In this document: positions 9,138 through 17,926 of the stretch, piece after piece
How positions within the stretch are numbered: the stretch's first letter is position 1
Layout of the letters: each line of letters opens with the position of its first letter
NCBI RefSeq assembly: GCF_028595265.1
Contig: NZ_JAQQXP010000002.1
Coordinates: forward strand, 310,001 to 374,000
Direction: 5' to 3'
Length of the DNA: 64,000 nt
Origin: Alteromonas gilva
GTDB lineage: Bacteria; Pseudomonadota; Gammaproteobacteria; Enterobacterales; Alteromonadaceae
The notes under the pieces: model-generated
Database searches by the model: none
What the model saw: only the letters and a program-made list of their open reading frames with translations
What the model was told of the DNA's origin: nothing
Program-made: the position numbers and the translations under genes

Positions 9138-9419
9138 TAGCACTTCCTTATTAGTTTGGCGGACTATTCCGGTAAGAACATTAATTCTGGTTCAAACCAA
9201 TTATGTACGCTGAAGTCGTCAATATTGTTCATATCAACAACGAGCGTTATTTTTTGAGTCTGTATCTGTTATAACATGGTTACGCTGAATAACTAATAAT
9301 GATAGCGTGAGTTAGTGGTATTGTAAGCTTCGTCATTCTCCCGCGTTAAAGGCTAAGTTACACTTTTTGGGCCCGCGGCTTTATTGTTTTCAATTGCTGT
9401 TTTTCTCACAAGGAAGTCA

Positions 9420-10346
9420 ATGTTTTATCAATACAAGGTAGTCTCAATGACTCAACTCATCTCCACGATAGGTAAACTTATCCTGCTTTTTCCGGCGCTA
9501 TGCCTGCTTTCTTGCAGCGCTGCGGCGCTTTCGCCTACCGACACTGCAGAGGTGCTGGCTGAATATGAATTAGCACCTCAGCTCAGCGAAACATCCGGCT
9601 TGTTTTGTAATCAAAACGGTCAGTTTACGATTAACGACTCTGGTAATGAGCCGGTGATTTATCAGCTTGATCAACAGGGCGGTGTCACCCGGCAACATGA
9701 ATTATCGGTGTTAAACAGAGACTGGGAGGCCATCACCGGTGACCAGGACTACCTGTATATCGGTGACTTTGGTAATAATCGGGGCAAGCGGAAGTGGCTG
9801 CAAATTTATAAGGTTGCTTACGATAAGTGGTCAGAAACCGCAAAGCTTGTATTTGGTTATAGCGATAATGTCGTTGCTGAAAATATCATGTATGAGCATG
9901 ACTTTGACGCTGAGGCGATGGTGGCAAGAGAAGATAAGCTCGTTTTATTTTCAAAAAGCTGGCAAACCCAGGTGCTAAAGGTTTATCACATTGATAAAAA
10001 CGAGAAAAAACAGTTGCTGTCGCAACCGGCCAGTGAAGTTGGTGGACTACCCGGTGTGATAACCGGCGCCGACTGGGATAGTGCTAACCGGCAATACGTA
10101 TTGGTTGGCTACGGCACCGGCTTATTTGGTATTACTCACCCTTTTATCGCAACTTTGTCAGAGACTTACGAGCTACAGCGTGTTGTTAAGCTGGTAGGGT
10201 ATGGACAGGTAGAAGGTATATGCGCAATGCCCGATAACGAACTGTGGCTGACTCAGGAAGGCTCTTCACTGGCAGCGGCCAGGTTAATTAAGCTTAAGTT
10301 GCTCAATTCAGACAGCGCCGGTAATAAGACCTCTGCTAACCACTAA
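9420..10346 (+). CDS. Predicted lipoprotein with beta-propeller-like repeats, function unknown
   Basis: No confident family name. The start ATG 9420 has AAGGA five bases upstream. The N-terminus has a hydrophobic stretch followed by a lipobox (LLSC, cysteine near residue 25), so a membrane-anchored lipoprotein is predicted. The mature part has repeated blade-like elements (LSETSGLFC, TINDSGNEPVIYQLD, WEAITGDQDYLYIGDFGNNRG, EGICAMPDNELWLTQEG) with Asp/Gly/Asn turns. These resemble esterase-like or SdiA-regulated (NHL-type) propellers. It is a single gene between two minus-strand genes and is followed by a long hairpin. Function should be left open. Confidence 0.75.
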   Translation: MFYQYKVVSMTQLISTIGKLILLFPALCLLSCSAAALSPTDTAEVLAEYELAPQLSETSGLFCNQNGQFTINDSGNEPVIYQLDQQGGVTRQHELSVLNRDWEAITGDQDYLYIGDFGNNRGKRKWLQIYKVAYDKWSETAKLVFGYSDNVVAENIMYEHDFDAEAMVAREDKLVLFSKSWQTQVLKVYHIDKNEKKQLLSQPASEVGGLPGVITGADWDSANRQYVLVGYGTGLFGITHPFIATLSETYELQRVVKLVGYGQVEGICAMPDNELWLTQEGSSLAAARLIKLKLLNSDSAGNKTSANH

Positions 10347-10360
10347 CCTGCGCGGGTGTT

Positions 10361-10395
10361 GTTCTCTAACCTCACAAGCAAGGAGGTTAGAGAAC
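10361..10395. terminator. Perfect 13-bp inverted repeat between convergent genes
   Basis: GTTCTCTAACCTC (10361-10373) pairs exactly with GAGGTTAGAGAAC (10383-10395) around a 9-nt loop. It lies between the converging lipoprotein and peptidase genes, where a bidirectional terminator is expected. Neither side has a good U-tract, so termination is inferred from position. Confidence 0.55.
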
Positions 10396-10414
10396 GTGGG
10401 TATTTAATGACCCT

Positions 10415-12589
10415 TTAGTTATCTTCTGAAGTTACCGGGAAACCGCGGTCACGCATCAGCGCTTCAACGTTTGCGTCGCGACCACGGAACTTACGATACG
10501 CTTCGGCTGGGTCCATGGCATTTCGTACCGAGAACAGGTATTTCACCAATCGCTCCGAAACTTCTTCGTCATAAAAACCACCGGGTGCATTTTCAAAGGC
10601 TTCGGCGGCATCGGCAGTAAGCACTTCTGCCCACATGTAGCCGTAATAACCTGCCGAATAACCTTCACCAGAGAAAATGTGCCCAAAGTGCGGGGTGCGA
10701 TGGCGCATTACAATTTCTTCAGGCATACCCAGCGCCTTGAGTTGTTCACGCTCAAAAGTATCAGGCTCAATGTTGGCTGGATCGGTGGTGTGATACAGCA
10801 AGTCCATAATGGCTGACGCCATATACTCGGTGGTTTTAAAACCTTCATTAAATGTTGAGGCCTTTTTGATTTTGGCAATCAGGCTAGCCGGGATTGGCTC
10901 ACCGGTTTCATAATGCACAAGGTATTGGTTAATCACTTCATCAGTGGTTAGCCAGCGCTCCAGTAATTGCGACTGAAACTCCGTATAGTCTCTAACACCT
11001 GAGTGAGAGGTTGGATATTTAACCGACGCTGAAAGGAAGTGCAGTGCATGGCCAAACTCGTGGAAATACGTCTCCGCATCATCCCAGGATATTAGCGTAG
11101 GTTCACCGTCCGGGCCTTTCACAAAGTTAGAGTTATTTGACGACAACACATTCTTGTCACCGTCAAAAGTGGTATGGCTGCGATAGGTGGTGGCCCAGGC
11201 GCCGGAACGTTTGCCTTGTCGGGCGAAAGGATCGAGGTACCACAAACCTATCAACTCACCGGAATCTTTATCGGCCACTTCCCACACTTTCACGTCAGGG
11301 TGGAACACAGGCACACTGCCAGCCGGCACGGGTGTAAAGTCGAAGTTGAACAAACGCCCGGCAACATAGAACATGGCTTCGCGCAGCTTATCTAACTGCA
11401 GGTATTGCTTAACTTCATTGGAGTCCAGGTCATACTTGGCAATGCGCACCTTCTCGGCATAATAGCGGTAATCCCAGGGCTTAATAGTAATATCATCACC
11501 CAGCCCATCGGCAATGGCCTGCATATCCGCCACTTCTTCTTCTACCCGGGCCAGCGCCGCCGGCCAGACCTTCATCATTAAGTCCATGGCGTTTTCGGGA
11601 TTTTTGGCCATGCGGTCTTCTAAGCGCCACTGGGCGTAGTTGTCATAACCCAACAACTTAATGCGTTCATGGCGCAAGGTAAGAATTTGCTTAATGATGG
11701 CGTTATTGTCAAACTCATCACCATTGTCGCCACGGCCGTAATACGTGCGCCACACGGTTTCACGCAGATCCCGGTGGGTTGAATAAGTTAAAAACGGGTC
11801 CATCGACGAGCGCGTGTTGGTAATCGCGTACTGGCCTTCTTTCCCACGCTGCGCGGCTGCAGCAGCAGCGGCCTTTACAAAAGTATCCGGCAGACCATCG
11901 AGCTGGTCTTTACTAATGTAAGTGACGTAGTTCTCTTCATCGGCCAGGACGTTATTGGAGAACTGCGTGTGCAAGCTGGCCAGTTCTTTGTTGATTTCGG
12001 CGTAACGGGCTTTTGCTTCACCTTCAAGGGTGGCGCCATTGCGCGCAAAACTATTATAAATCAACCAGGTTATACGCTGCTCTTCAGCAGTCAGCGTTGC
12101 CAGTTCATCACTTTCGTAAACGGCTTTAATACGCTCAAATAATTGCGTGTTTTGATTTATCTGGGAGCGATAGGCAGATAATTTCGGGCTCAATTCACGT
12201 TGAATATCGCGAAATTCCGGGCTCGATACATTGGAGCTCCAGATACCATAATAGGTATAGACCCGGCCAATGGTGTCGCCTGCCTTTTCGTAGGCAACAA
12301 TGGTATTGGCAAAGGTGGGGGCTTCTTCATTGGTGGCGATCGCGTCAATTTCGCGTAAGTGTTCTGCCATTGCGGCTTCCATGGCTGGCATTAATAGTTC
12401 CAGTTGCATGGACTCAAAAGCCGGAACGCCGCCATAAGGCCCTTTGAAAGGCTCAAGTAAAACGTTGTCAGAGGTGGGCGCTACAGCTGCTGGCTGTGGG
12501 GTCGGTTCGGTCGCAGTCGGTGCTTCACTGCAGCCTGCCAACGCCAGCACTATGGCTGACGCAGTCAGGGTTTTTTTTATAGTTAGCAT
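10415..12589 (-). CDS. dcp: M3 family zinc metallopeptidase, peptidyl-dipeptidase Dcp-like, lipoprotein form
   Basis: M3 peptidases cleave short peptides; Dcp removes C-terminal dipeptides. The 724-aa protein has the zinc site HEFGH (about residues 507-511, in ETYFHEFGHALH) and the downstream C-terminal region with SGEGYSAGYYGYMWAEVL typical of Dcp/oligopeptidase A. The N-terminus differs from the cytosolic E. coli enzyme: MLTIKKTLTASAIVLALAGCSEA is a lipoprotein signal peptide with lipobox LAGC, followed by a Thr/Pro-rich linker. The enzyme is therefore predicted to be membrane-anchored in the periplasm, which suits degradation of imported peptides. It is a single gene. Confidence 0.9.
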   Translation of the reverse strand: MLTIKKTLTASAIVLALAGCSEAPTATEPTPQPAAVAPTSDNVLLEPFKGPYGGVPAFESMQLELLMPAMEAAMAEHLREIDAIATNEEAPTFANTIVAYEKAGDTIGRVYTYYGIWSSNVSSPEFRDIQRELSPKLSAYRSQINQNTQLFERIKAVYESDELATLTAEEQRITWLIYNSFARNGATLEGEAKARYAEINKELASLHTQFSNNVLADEENYVTYISKDQLDGLPDTFVKAAAAAAAQRGKEGQYAITNTRSSMDPFLTYSTHRDLRETVWRTYYGRGDNGDEFDNNAIIKQILTLRHERIKLLGYDNYAQWRLEDRMAKNPENAMDLMMKVWPAALARVEEEVADMQAIADGLGDDITIKPWDYRYYAEKVRIAKYDLDSNEVKQYLQLDKLREAMFYVAGRLFNFDFTPVPAGSVPVFHPDVKVWEVADKDSGELIGLWYLDPFARQGKRSGAWATTYRSHTTFDGDKNVLSSNNSNFVKGPDGEPTLISWDDAETYFHEFGHALHFLSASVKYPTSHSGVRDYTEFQSQLLERWLTTDEVINQYLVHYETGEPIPASLIAKIKKASTFNEGFKTTEYMASAIMDLLYHTTDPANIEPDTFEREQLKALGMPEEIVMRHRTPHFGHIFSGEGYSAGYYGYMWAEVLTADAAEAFENAPGGFYDEEVSERLVKYLFSVRNAMDPAEAYRKFRGRDANVEALMRDRGFPVTSEDN

Positions 12590-12715
12590 AGAGTTTCCTG
12601 TCGTTTATCGATATTTTATAAGCCAAAGTAAGTTTACGCAGCAACACCAACCAGCAAAAGGTTGCTGGTCGGTCAGAATTATCCACAGAACGCGTATGTA
12701 GCGGTGGCTCTCAGA

Positions 12716-13570
12716 TTAGGCGAAAACCACGGTCTTGTTCTGATGAATGATAACCCGGTCTTCCAGGTGACAACGTACGCCGTTGGCCAGTGCGTTTACT
12801 TCGCAGTCTTTACCTTTACGTACCATGTCGGCCACTGTATCACTATGGCTGATGCGTTTTACGCTCTGTTCAATGATGGGACCTTCATCAAGATCGCTGG
12901 TCACATAATGACAGGTTGCGCCAATTAACTTTACACCGCGATCGTAGGCTTGTTGGTAGGGGCGTGCACCGGCAAAAGAAGGTAAAAAGCTATGGTGAAT
13001 ATTGATAGCCTGCCCGGCCAGCTTGCGGCACAGTGCATCAGGCAGAATTTGCATAAAGCGGGCGAGTACCGTGAGATCGATGGCATACTCATCAAGCAGT
13101 ACTTCAATTTGTTTAAACGCGTTCTCCTTGCCGAGACTCTTAAAATCCACCCAGTGGAACGGCACCTTATACCAGTCGGCAAACTGTTTCATTTGTGGGT
13201 GGTTGCCGATAATACAGGGAATATCGCACTTTAACTCGCCAGTATGCCAGCGATGCAAAATGTCGACTAAACAATGGGACTCGACGCTGGTTAACAAGGC
13301 TACCCGTCGACGTTGGTTAGAATCGGTGAGTTTCCATTGCATTTGAAATTCGTTAGCCAGCGGTGTGAACGCCTCGAGAAAGTGCTCGTAGGAAAGGGTC
13401 AGCGAATCGGTGCTAATCTCATGACGCATAAAGAAACGCCCGGTTTGAACATCGGTATGGTGGCTGGCTTCCAGGATAGAGGCTTTGTGATCAGCTAAGA
13501 ACTGAGCAACACCGGCGACCAGACCTACCTGGTCCGGACAATCTATAATAAGTCTGAAGGTTTGATGCAT
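12716..13570 (-). CDS. purU: Formyltetrahydrofolate deformylase
   Basis: Hydrolyses 10-formyl-THF to formate and THF, balancing one-carbon pools and feeding formate-dependent purine synthesis. The 284-aa protein has an N-terminal ACT domain (FRLIIDCPDQVGLVAGVAQFLADH) and a C-terminal formyltransferase-type catalytic domain. That domain contains NHPQMKQFADWYKVPFHWV, INIHHSFLPSFAGARPYQQAYDRGVKLIGATCHYV (His and the following LDEGPIIEQ Asp are the expected catalytic positions). Length and motifs match the family throughout. It is a monocistronic gene between peptidase and thpR. Confidence 0.96.
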   Translation of the reverse strand: MHQTFRLIIDCPDQVGLVAGVAQFLADHKASILEASHHTDVQTGRFFMRHEISTDSLTLSYEHFLEAFTPLANEFQMQWKLTDSNQRRRVALLTSVESHCLVDILHRWHTGELKCDIPCIIGNHPQMKQFADWYKVPFHWVDFKSLGKENAFKQIEVLLDEYAIDLTVLARFMQILPDALCRKLAGQAINIHHSFLPSFAGARPYQQAYDRGVKLIGATCHYVTSDLDEGPIIEQSVKRISHSDTVADMVRKGKDCEVNALANGVRCHLEDRVIIHQNKTVVFA

Positions 13571-13639
13571 GGTACTGTGAAAAAATTAAGTGATGTGCCT
13601 TTTTACCGAGCAGTGACGGTGCTGTAAAGGGGCAATTGA

Positions 13640-14239
13640 CTAAAAATGCCCATGGAGCAGCTTTTCTCTGACCGAATTGCCCGCCGAAAGTGACCAACTG
13701 CAGCGAATAGGATAATGCACACCTGAATTTCCCGACACCGATTCGAACAGGTGAAACTGGCTAAACCGGCAGGTTAGCTGAGGTACAAACAGTGGCGCTG
13801 GAAAGTCGCTTTTAACGTTTCTGATCAAGGTGACGTGTGGCCGGTATTCACGACGCTCGACTCCAATACCGGCACGCCGTGCCACCGAGTGGGTCTGACT
13901 GGCAAGGTGGGTGAGTGGTTCAGGTATTACCGAGGGGGCAACGTGAAATATCTTTGGGCCCGACCAATATCCGGTGTTGTCGAAGGTCAGTTCAAAGGGC
14001 GCTGCCGTAACGTCATCGAGCAGCTGACAGGTTTTTTCAAGCTGGCGCGGCGATATCGAACCTAAAAAACACAAGGTGACATGATAGTTCGCGGGGGGCA
14101 CCGGACGTAAGTGTCGCTCGGGTTGCTTCGATTTGGCAGGTGGCTTGTTGTACGGCATTTCCGGCAGGCTCTTGTCACGCCAGTTTTCTAAAGCAAGTTT
14201 GTCAGCGGGGGATAAGTCGAGTCCGATAAAATAACGCAT
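13640..14239 (-). CDS. thpR: RNA 2',3'-cyclic phosphodiesterase (ThpR/LigT)
   Basis: 2H phosphoesterase that opens 2',3'-cyclic phosphates; E. coli ThpR also ligates half-tRNAs in vitro. The start at ATG 14239 (GGAG six bases upstream) gives the typical N-terminus MRYFIGLDLSP. Both catalytic HxTx motifs are present: YHVTLCFLG and PHVTLIRN, about 85 residues apart. The C-terminal region FHLFESVSGNSGVHYPI is also typical. About 199 aa. It is divergent from hrpB, as in the thpR-hrpB-mrcB neighbourhood of many gammaproteobacteria. Confidence 0.92.
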   Translation of the reverse strand: MRYFIGLDLSPADKLALENWRDKSLPEMPYNKPPAKSKQPERHLRPVPPANYHVTLCFLGSISPRQLEKTCQLLDDVTAAPFELTFDNTGYWSGPKIFHVAPSVIPEPLTHLASQTHSVARRAGIGVERREYRPHVTLIRNVKSDFPAPLFVPQLTCRFSQFHLFESVSGNSGVHYPIRCSWSLSAGNSVREKLLHGHF

Positions 14240-14471
14240 GGCGGCTCCGCAATGTCGGTGAATACTGGTAAGAACAAGTGAATGTGGGTACGCCTTGCTA
14301 CCCAACGTACGCTTGTCCTGCTAACTGTTTGGTTAACTTCTGGTTTAAGTCTAACCTGCTGCTGGCTATACTGCTGACCAGTTTGCACTGTCTTTCAATA
14401 CTGTAGCAAACTATCACGGTTATAAATCTAAGAATAATAATTCTTAATCAATAAGGTACGTTCTCTTCGTT

Positions 14472-16955
14472 ATGGCATCATTACCCGTTGAAAGCATTAT
14501 TCCGGCGCTGCTTACGCATCTTAATAACACTGATGTGTTACTGAGTGCCCCGCCGGGCGCGGGTAAGTCGACCGCAGTACCTATGGCACTGCTGGCGGCA
14601 GGTTCGGGACGCCCTGAAAGTAAAATAGTATTGCTGCAACCACGCCGGGTTGTGGTAAAACAACTTGCCCATTATCTGGCAACCCAATTGGGTGAAACCG
14701 TTGGTCAAACCGTCGGGTTTCGTATTCGCGGTGAGCAAAAAGTCAGCCCGCAAACCCGACTGGAGATTATTACCGAAGGCATTTTAACCCGCCGATTGCA
14801 GCAGGATCCCGAAATTGCTGACGTGGGTATTATCTTATTTGATGAGTTTCACGAACGCAGTTTACACAGCGACTTTAGCCTGGCGCTTGCCATTGAAGTG
14901 CGCCAAGCCCTGCGGGACGACTTACGGTTAGTGGTGATGTCGGCAACGCTGGATATTACCCCGCTGCAAAAAATACTGCCTGATGCCGCCGTACTCAGCA
15001 GTGCCGGCAGGCGCTTTCCGGTCAGCGAGGTGTATCTTGGCGCGTGTCAGACTCAGGCGTTGAGCGCTACCGTCGCCACGACAATCACACGGGTACTCGC
15101 CGAGGAAGAGGGCGATATCCTGGTATTCCTGCCTACGGTAAAGCATATCCATCAGGTGCAGCAGCGATTAACGCCAGCGGGTAATGAATTACTTATTTGT
15201 CCGTTGTACGGCGCCTTGCCCCTTAGTGAGCAACAAAAGGCTATTCAGCCTGCGCGGGATAATAAAAGAAAGGTCATTCTTGCTACCAATATCGCTGAAA
15301 CCAGTTTAACCATTGAAGGCATTAAACTGGTTATTGATAGCGGCCGGGAACAGGTAGCCGACTATCACCCGGGCACCAGAATGACTGAGCTGTCGCTAAA
15401 AATGATTTCTCAGGCGTCCGCTGAGCAGCGTAAAGGGCGTGCCGGCAGGGTCGCCTCCGGCATTTGCTATCGTCTGTGGGGACAAGAAGCCCATGCCCGC
15501 CTGGCAGAGTTTAGTACCCCGGCGATCCGCAGTCAGGATATTGCGCCCATTGCATTGCACGCCGCTGCGTGGGGTACGCCCATTCCAGCGCTGCCACTGT
15601 TAGAAATGCCCAGCGGTGCACAGTTGAGTGCGGCACACGAGGAGTTATCGGGCCTTGGCTTAATCAGCCCCGATCAGCAAATCACCCGCTTAGGTAGTGC
15701 AGCAATACAATTGCCGGTAGAACCTAAATTTGCCAGTATGCTGTTGCGCCTGCAGGAGGAGGCCGCGCTAACTGACGATACCGGTGTGTTGCTGGCGGGC
15801 TGCCTGGTCGCTGCGCTGGCTGAGGAGTCACCTAAAACTGAGCAGTGGGTGGTGAGTGACATTATACGTACTTTGCCAGAGCCGGTGCGCCGCGCAGTCA
15901 GCCGGCAAGCTCTGCGTTATGCGTCCTTGTTAGACATCAAAACCAGCGCTGATGCATTATTCTCGGTATCGCCCTCAGCCATTGCACTGGCCATTGCCAT
16001 GGCGCAGCCTGCCTGGCTGGCGAAGGCTAAAAATGACCGCGAATTTAAACTTGCGATGGGAACGGGTGCAGAGCTTGGTGCCGATGAGCGGCATAACCAT
16101 GCGTGGCTAGCGGTACTAAACGGCCAGCGCCGGGGCACGAACCTGATAATCAGGTTAGCCGAGCCAATCCGTGAAGCACTCATCCGCAGCCACTTTAGTG
16201 AGCAGATTTCGCATCAGGAATGGCTCAGTTACGATCCGGATACAGACAGCATTCGCGCCGAGAAAAGACAATATTTTCAACACGTTTTACTCTCCAGTCA
16301 GCCTCTTTCGCGTTTGCGTGGTGAGCAGTTGGTTCGCTGTTGGCAAGACTGGTTACAACCCCAGGAAATTCAAGACTGGCCGTTCTTTGGTGAAATTGAG
16401 GACATTTTACAACGCGTAGCCATGGCCAGAAGGCTAAAGCTCGAAGCGAGTGGCTATGCGGCGGAAACCACTGAGTGGCCAGACATTACAAGCCAGTGGC
16501 TACTGCAAAGTGATGCGGTACACGCTGGATTGGCCCAGTGTCGTACCCGCGCACAGCTTATCAGGCTCAATTGGCCTGAGTTAATTTTGCAATCGCTGAC
16601 CTGGCCCCAGCGTCAGACGCTCGAACAACAGTTACCCGGTAAAATCAAAGTGCCCAGTGGCAGTCAGCGGCCGTTGCGTTATGAGTCTGCTGAGCGGGTT
16701 GTGTTGTCGGTAAAAATGCAGGAAATGTATGGCAGCAGCCAGCCGATAACCGTTGCCAACGGGCGCCAGCCTGTCACCGTAGAATTACTGTCCCCGGCCG
16801 GACGTCCGATTCAAACCACGAATGATCTGCCGCGCTTTTGGCAAGGCAGTTACACGGAAGTGCGTAAGGATATGAAAGGCCGCTACCCCAAACATTACTG
16901 GCCGGAAGATCCGACCACTGCTTTGCCTTCTACCAAAACAACCAAGAATAAATAA
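14472..16955 (+). CDS. hrpB: ATP-dependent RNA helicase-like protein HrpB
   Basis: DEAH-family helicase of uncertain physiological substrate. The 827-aa protein has Walker A APPGAGKST near residue 30, the DEFH-box LFDEFHERSLHSDF, motif III SATLD, and the C-terminal RecA lobe motifs TNIAETSLTIEG and QRKGRAGR. An HA2/OB region and the HrpB-specific C-terminus (PSGSQRPLRYES...GRPIQTTNDLPRFWQGSY...KDMKGRYPKHYWPEDP) follow. Length is normal. Elsewhere hrpB is commonly followed directly by mrcB; here about 7.7 kb, mostly PHA genes, separate them. Confidence 0.96.
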   Translation: MASLPVESIIPALLTHLNNTDVLLSAPPGAGKSTAVPMALLAAGSGRPESKIVLLQPRRVVVKQLAHYLATQLGETVGQTVGFRIRGEQKVSPQTRLEIITEGILTRRLQQDPEIADVGIILFDEFHERSLHSDFSLALAIEVRQALRDDLRLVVMSATLDITPLQKILPDAAVLSSAGRRFPVSEVYLGACQTQALSATVATTITRVLAEEEGDILVFLPTVKHIHQVQQRLTPAGNELLICPLYGALPLSEQQKAIQPARDNKRKVILATNIAETSLTIEGIKLVIDSGREQVADYHPGTRMTELSLKMISQASAEQRKGRAGRVASGICYRLWGQEAHARLAEFSTPAIRSQDIAPIALHAAAWGTPIPALPLLEMPSGAQLSAAHEELSGLGLISPDQQITRLGSAAIQLPVEPKFASMLLRLQEEAALTDDTGVLLAGCLVAALAEESPKTEQWVVSDIIRTLPEPVRRAVSRQALRYASLLDIKTSADALFSVSPSAIALAIAMAQPAWLAKAKNDREFKLAMGTGAELGADERHNHAWLAVLNGQRRGTNLIIRLAEPIREALIRSHFSEQISHQEWLSYDPDTDSIRAEKRQYFQHVLLSSQPLSRLRGEQLVRCWQDWLQPQEIQDWPFFGEIEDILQRVAMARRLKLEASGYAAETTEWPDITSQWLLQSDAVHAGLAQCRTRAQLIRLNWPELILQSLTWPQRQTLEQQLPGKIKVPSGSQRPLRYESAERVVLSVKMQEMYGSSQPITVANGRQPVTVELLSPAGRPIQTTNDLPRFWQGSYTEVRKDMKGRYPKHYWPEDPTTALPSTKTTKNK

Positions 16956-17094
16956 CTGAATACTATAGTTAAACTGCCATATAACCTGCATAGCATAGTG
17001 CTTAATAATCGCAGTATTTGATCCAGATCTTATTTTCCGGGTGGCATAAAGCGTTTAGAGATGATTATATAGTATTTGGTTGTTAATTGAGCAA

Positions 17095-17105
17095 CTGCAA
17101 TGAAG
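17095..17105 (+). promoter_or_regulatory. Possible PhaR-type box before phaB
   Basis: CTGCAATGAAG matches CTGC-N3-GCAG with one mismatch and overlaps the phaB ribosome-binding region. It could let PhaR also act on phaB, but a single imperfect 11-mer may be chance. Confidence 0.25.
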
Positions 17106-17116
17106 AAGGAAAACAC

Positions 17117-17839
17117 ATGAGCAGAGTAGCACTTGTTACAGGTGGCACACGAGGAATCGGTGAAGCAATTTGTACGACACTGAAGGATGCAGGGTATACC
17201 GTCGTCGCCAACTATGGTGGCAACGATGAGGCAGCAAAAGCGTTCACTGAGAGAACAGGCATTGCTGCGATGAAGTTTGATGTATCGGACTTTGATAAAA
17301 CAAAAGCTGCTATAGAGCAAATTGAGTCAGACTTTGGTCCGGTTGACGTGCTGATCAACAACGCGGGTATAACGCGGGACGGCACCATGCATCGCATGTC
17401 GTTTGAGCAGTGGAATGCGGTTATTCAAACCAACCTGGCGTCGTGTTTTAACACGTGCAGAGCGGTGATTGAAGGCATGCGTGAACGCGCATTTGGTCGT
17501 ATCGTTAATATCGGTTCAATCAATGGTCAGGCCGGTCAGTACGGACAAGTTAATTATGCGGCAGCCAAGTCAGGTATTCATGGCTTTACTAAAGCTCTCG
17601 CGCAGGAAGGTGCAGGCAAGGGCATTACCGTAAATGCCATTGCCCCCGGCTACATCGATACCGATATGGTGCGGGCCGTCCCCGAAGACGTGTTAAAAAA
17701 GATTGTCGCGAGAATACCGGTGGGTCGGTTAGGCAAACCTGAAGATATCGCTGATGGCGTATTGTTTTTGGTAAAAGATGAATCAAGCTTTATTACTGGC
17801 TCGACGTTGTCAATTAACGGCGGCCAACATATGTATTAA
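17117..17839 (+). CDS. phaB: Acetoacetyl-CoA reductase
   Basis: NADPH-dependent short-chain dehydrogenase reducing acetoacetyl-CoA to (R)-3-hydroxybutyryl-CoA, the PHB monomer. The start ATG 17117 follows AGAAGGAAA and gives MSRVALVTGGTRGIG, the nucleotide-binding TGGTRGIG loop. NNAGITRDG and the catalytic Ser-Tyr-Lys set (IGSINGQAGQYGQVNYAAAKSG) are present; the C-terminus ITGSTLSINGGQHMY is diagnostic for PhaB. 240 aa. It is read toward the lytic transglycosylase gene, with a shared terminator between. No thiolase (phaA) is in the window, so acetoacetyl-CoA must come from a gene elsewhere. Confidence 0.95.
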   Translation: MSRVALVTGGTRGIGEAICTTLKDAGYTVVANYGGNDEAAKAFTERTGIAAMKFDVSDFDKTKAAIEQIESDFGPVDVLINNAGITRDGTMHRMSFEQWNAVIQTNLASCFNTCRAVIEGMRERAFGRIVNIGSINGQAGQYGQVNYAAAKSGIHGFTKALAQEGAGKGITVNAIAPGYIDTDMVRAVPEDVLKKIVARIPVGRLGKPEDIADGVLFLVKDESSFITGSTLSINGGQHMY

Positions 17840-17873
17840 TAGCGCAAGTCTTGCCGTATGGTAGGACACGCTG

Positions 17874-17910
17874 CATTAAAAATGCCGGGCTAAGCCCGGC
17901 ATTTTTAATG
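17874..17910. terminator. Bidirectional terminator between phaB and lytic transglycosylase
   Basis: A perfect 17-bp stem (CATTAAAAATGCCGGGC with its complement at 17894-17910, loop TAA) with A-rich and T-rich stem ends gives a U-tract in both directions. It is placed exactly between two converging genes. Confidence 0.92.
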
Positions 17911-17926
17911 CCTGAAATATTGCCAG

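Noticed and set aside
14306..14471. Possible gene between thpR and hrpB
   Set aside because: Short frames only, with no ribosome site. It is a divergent promoter region.
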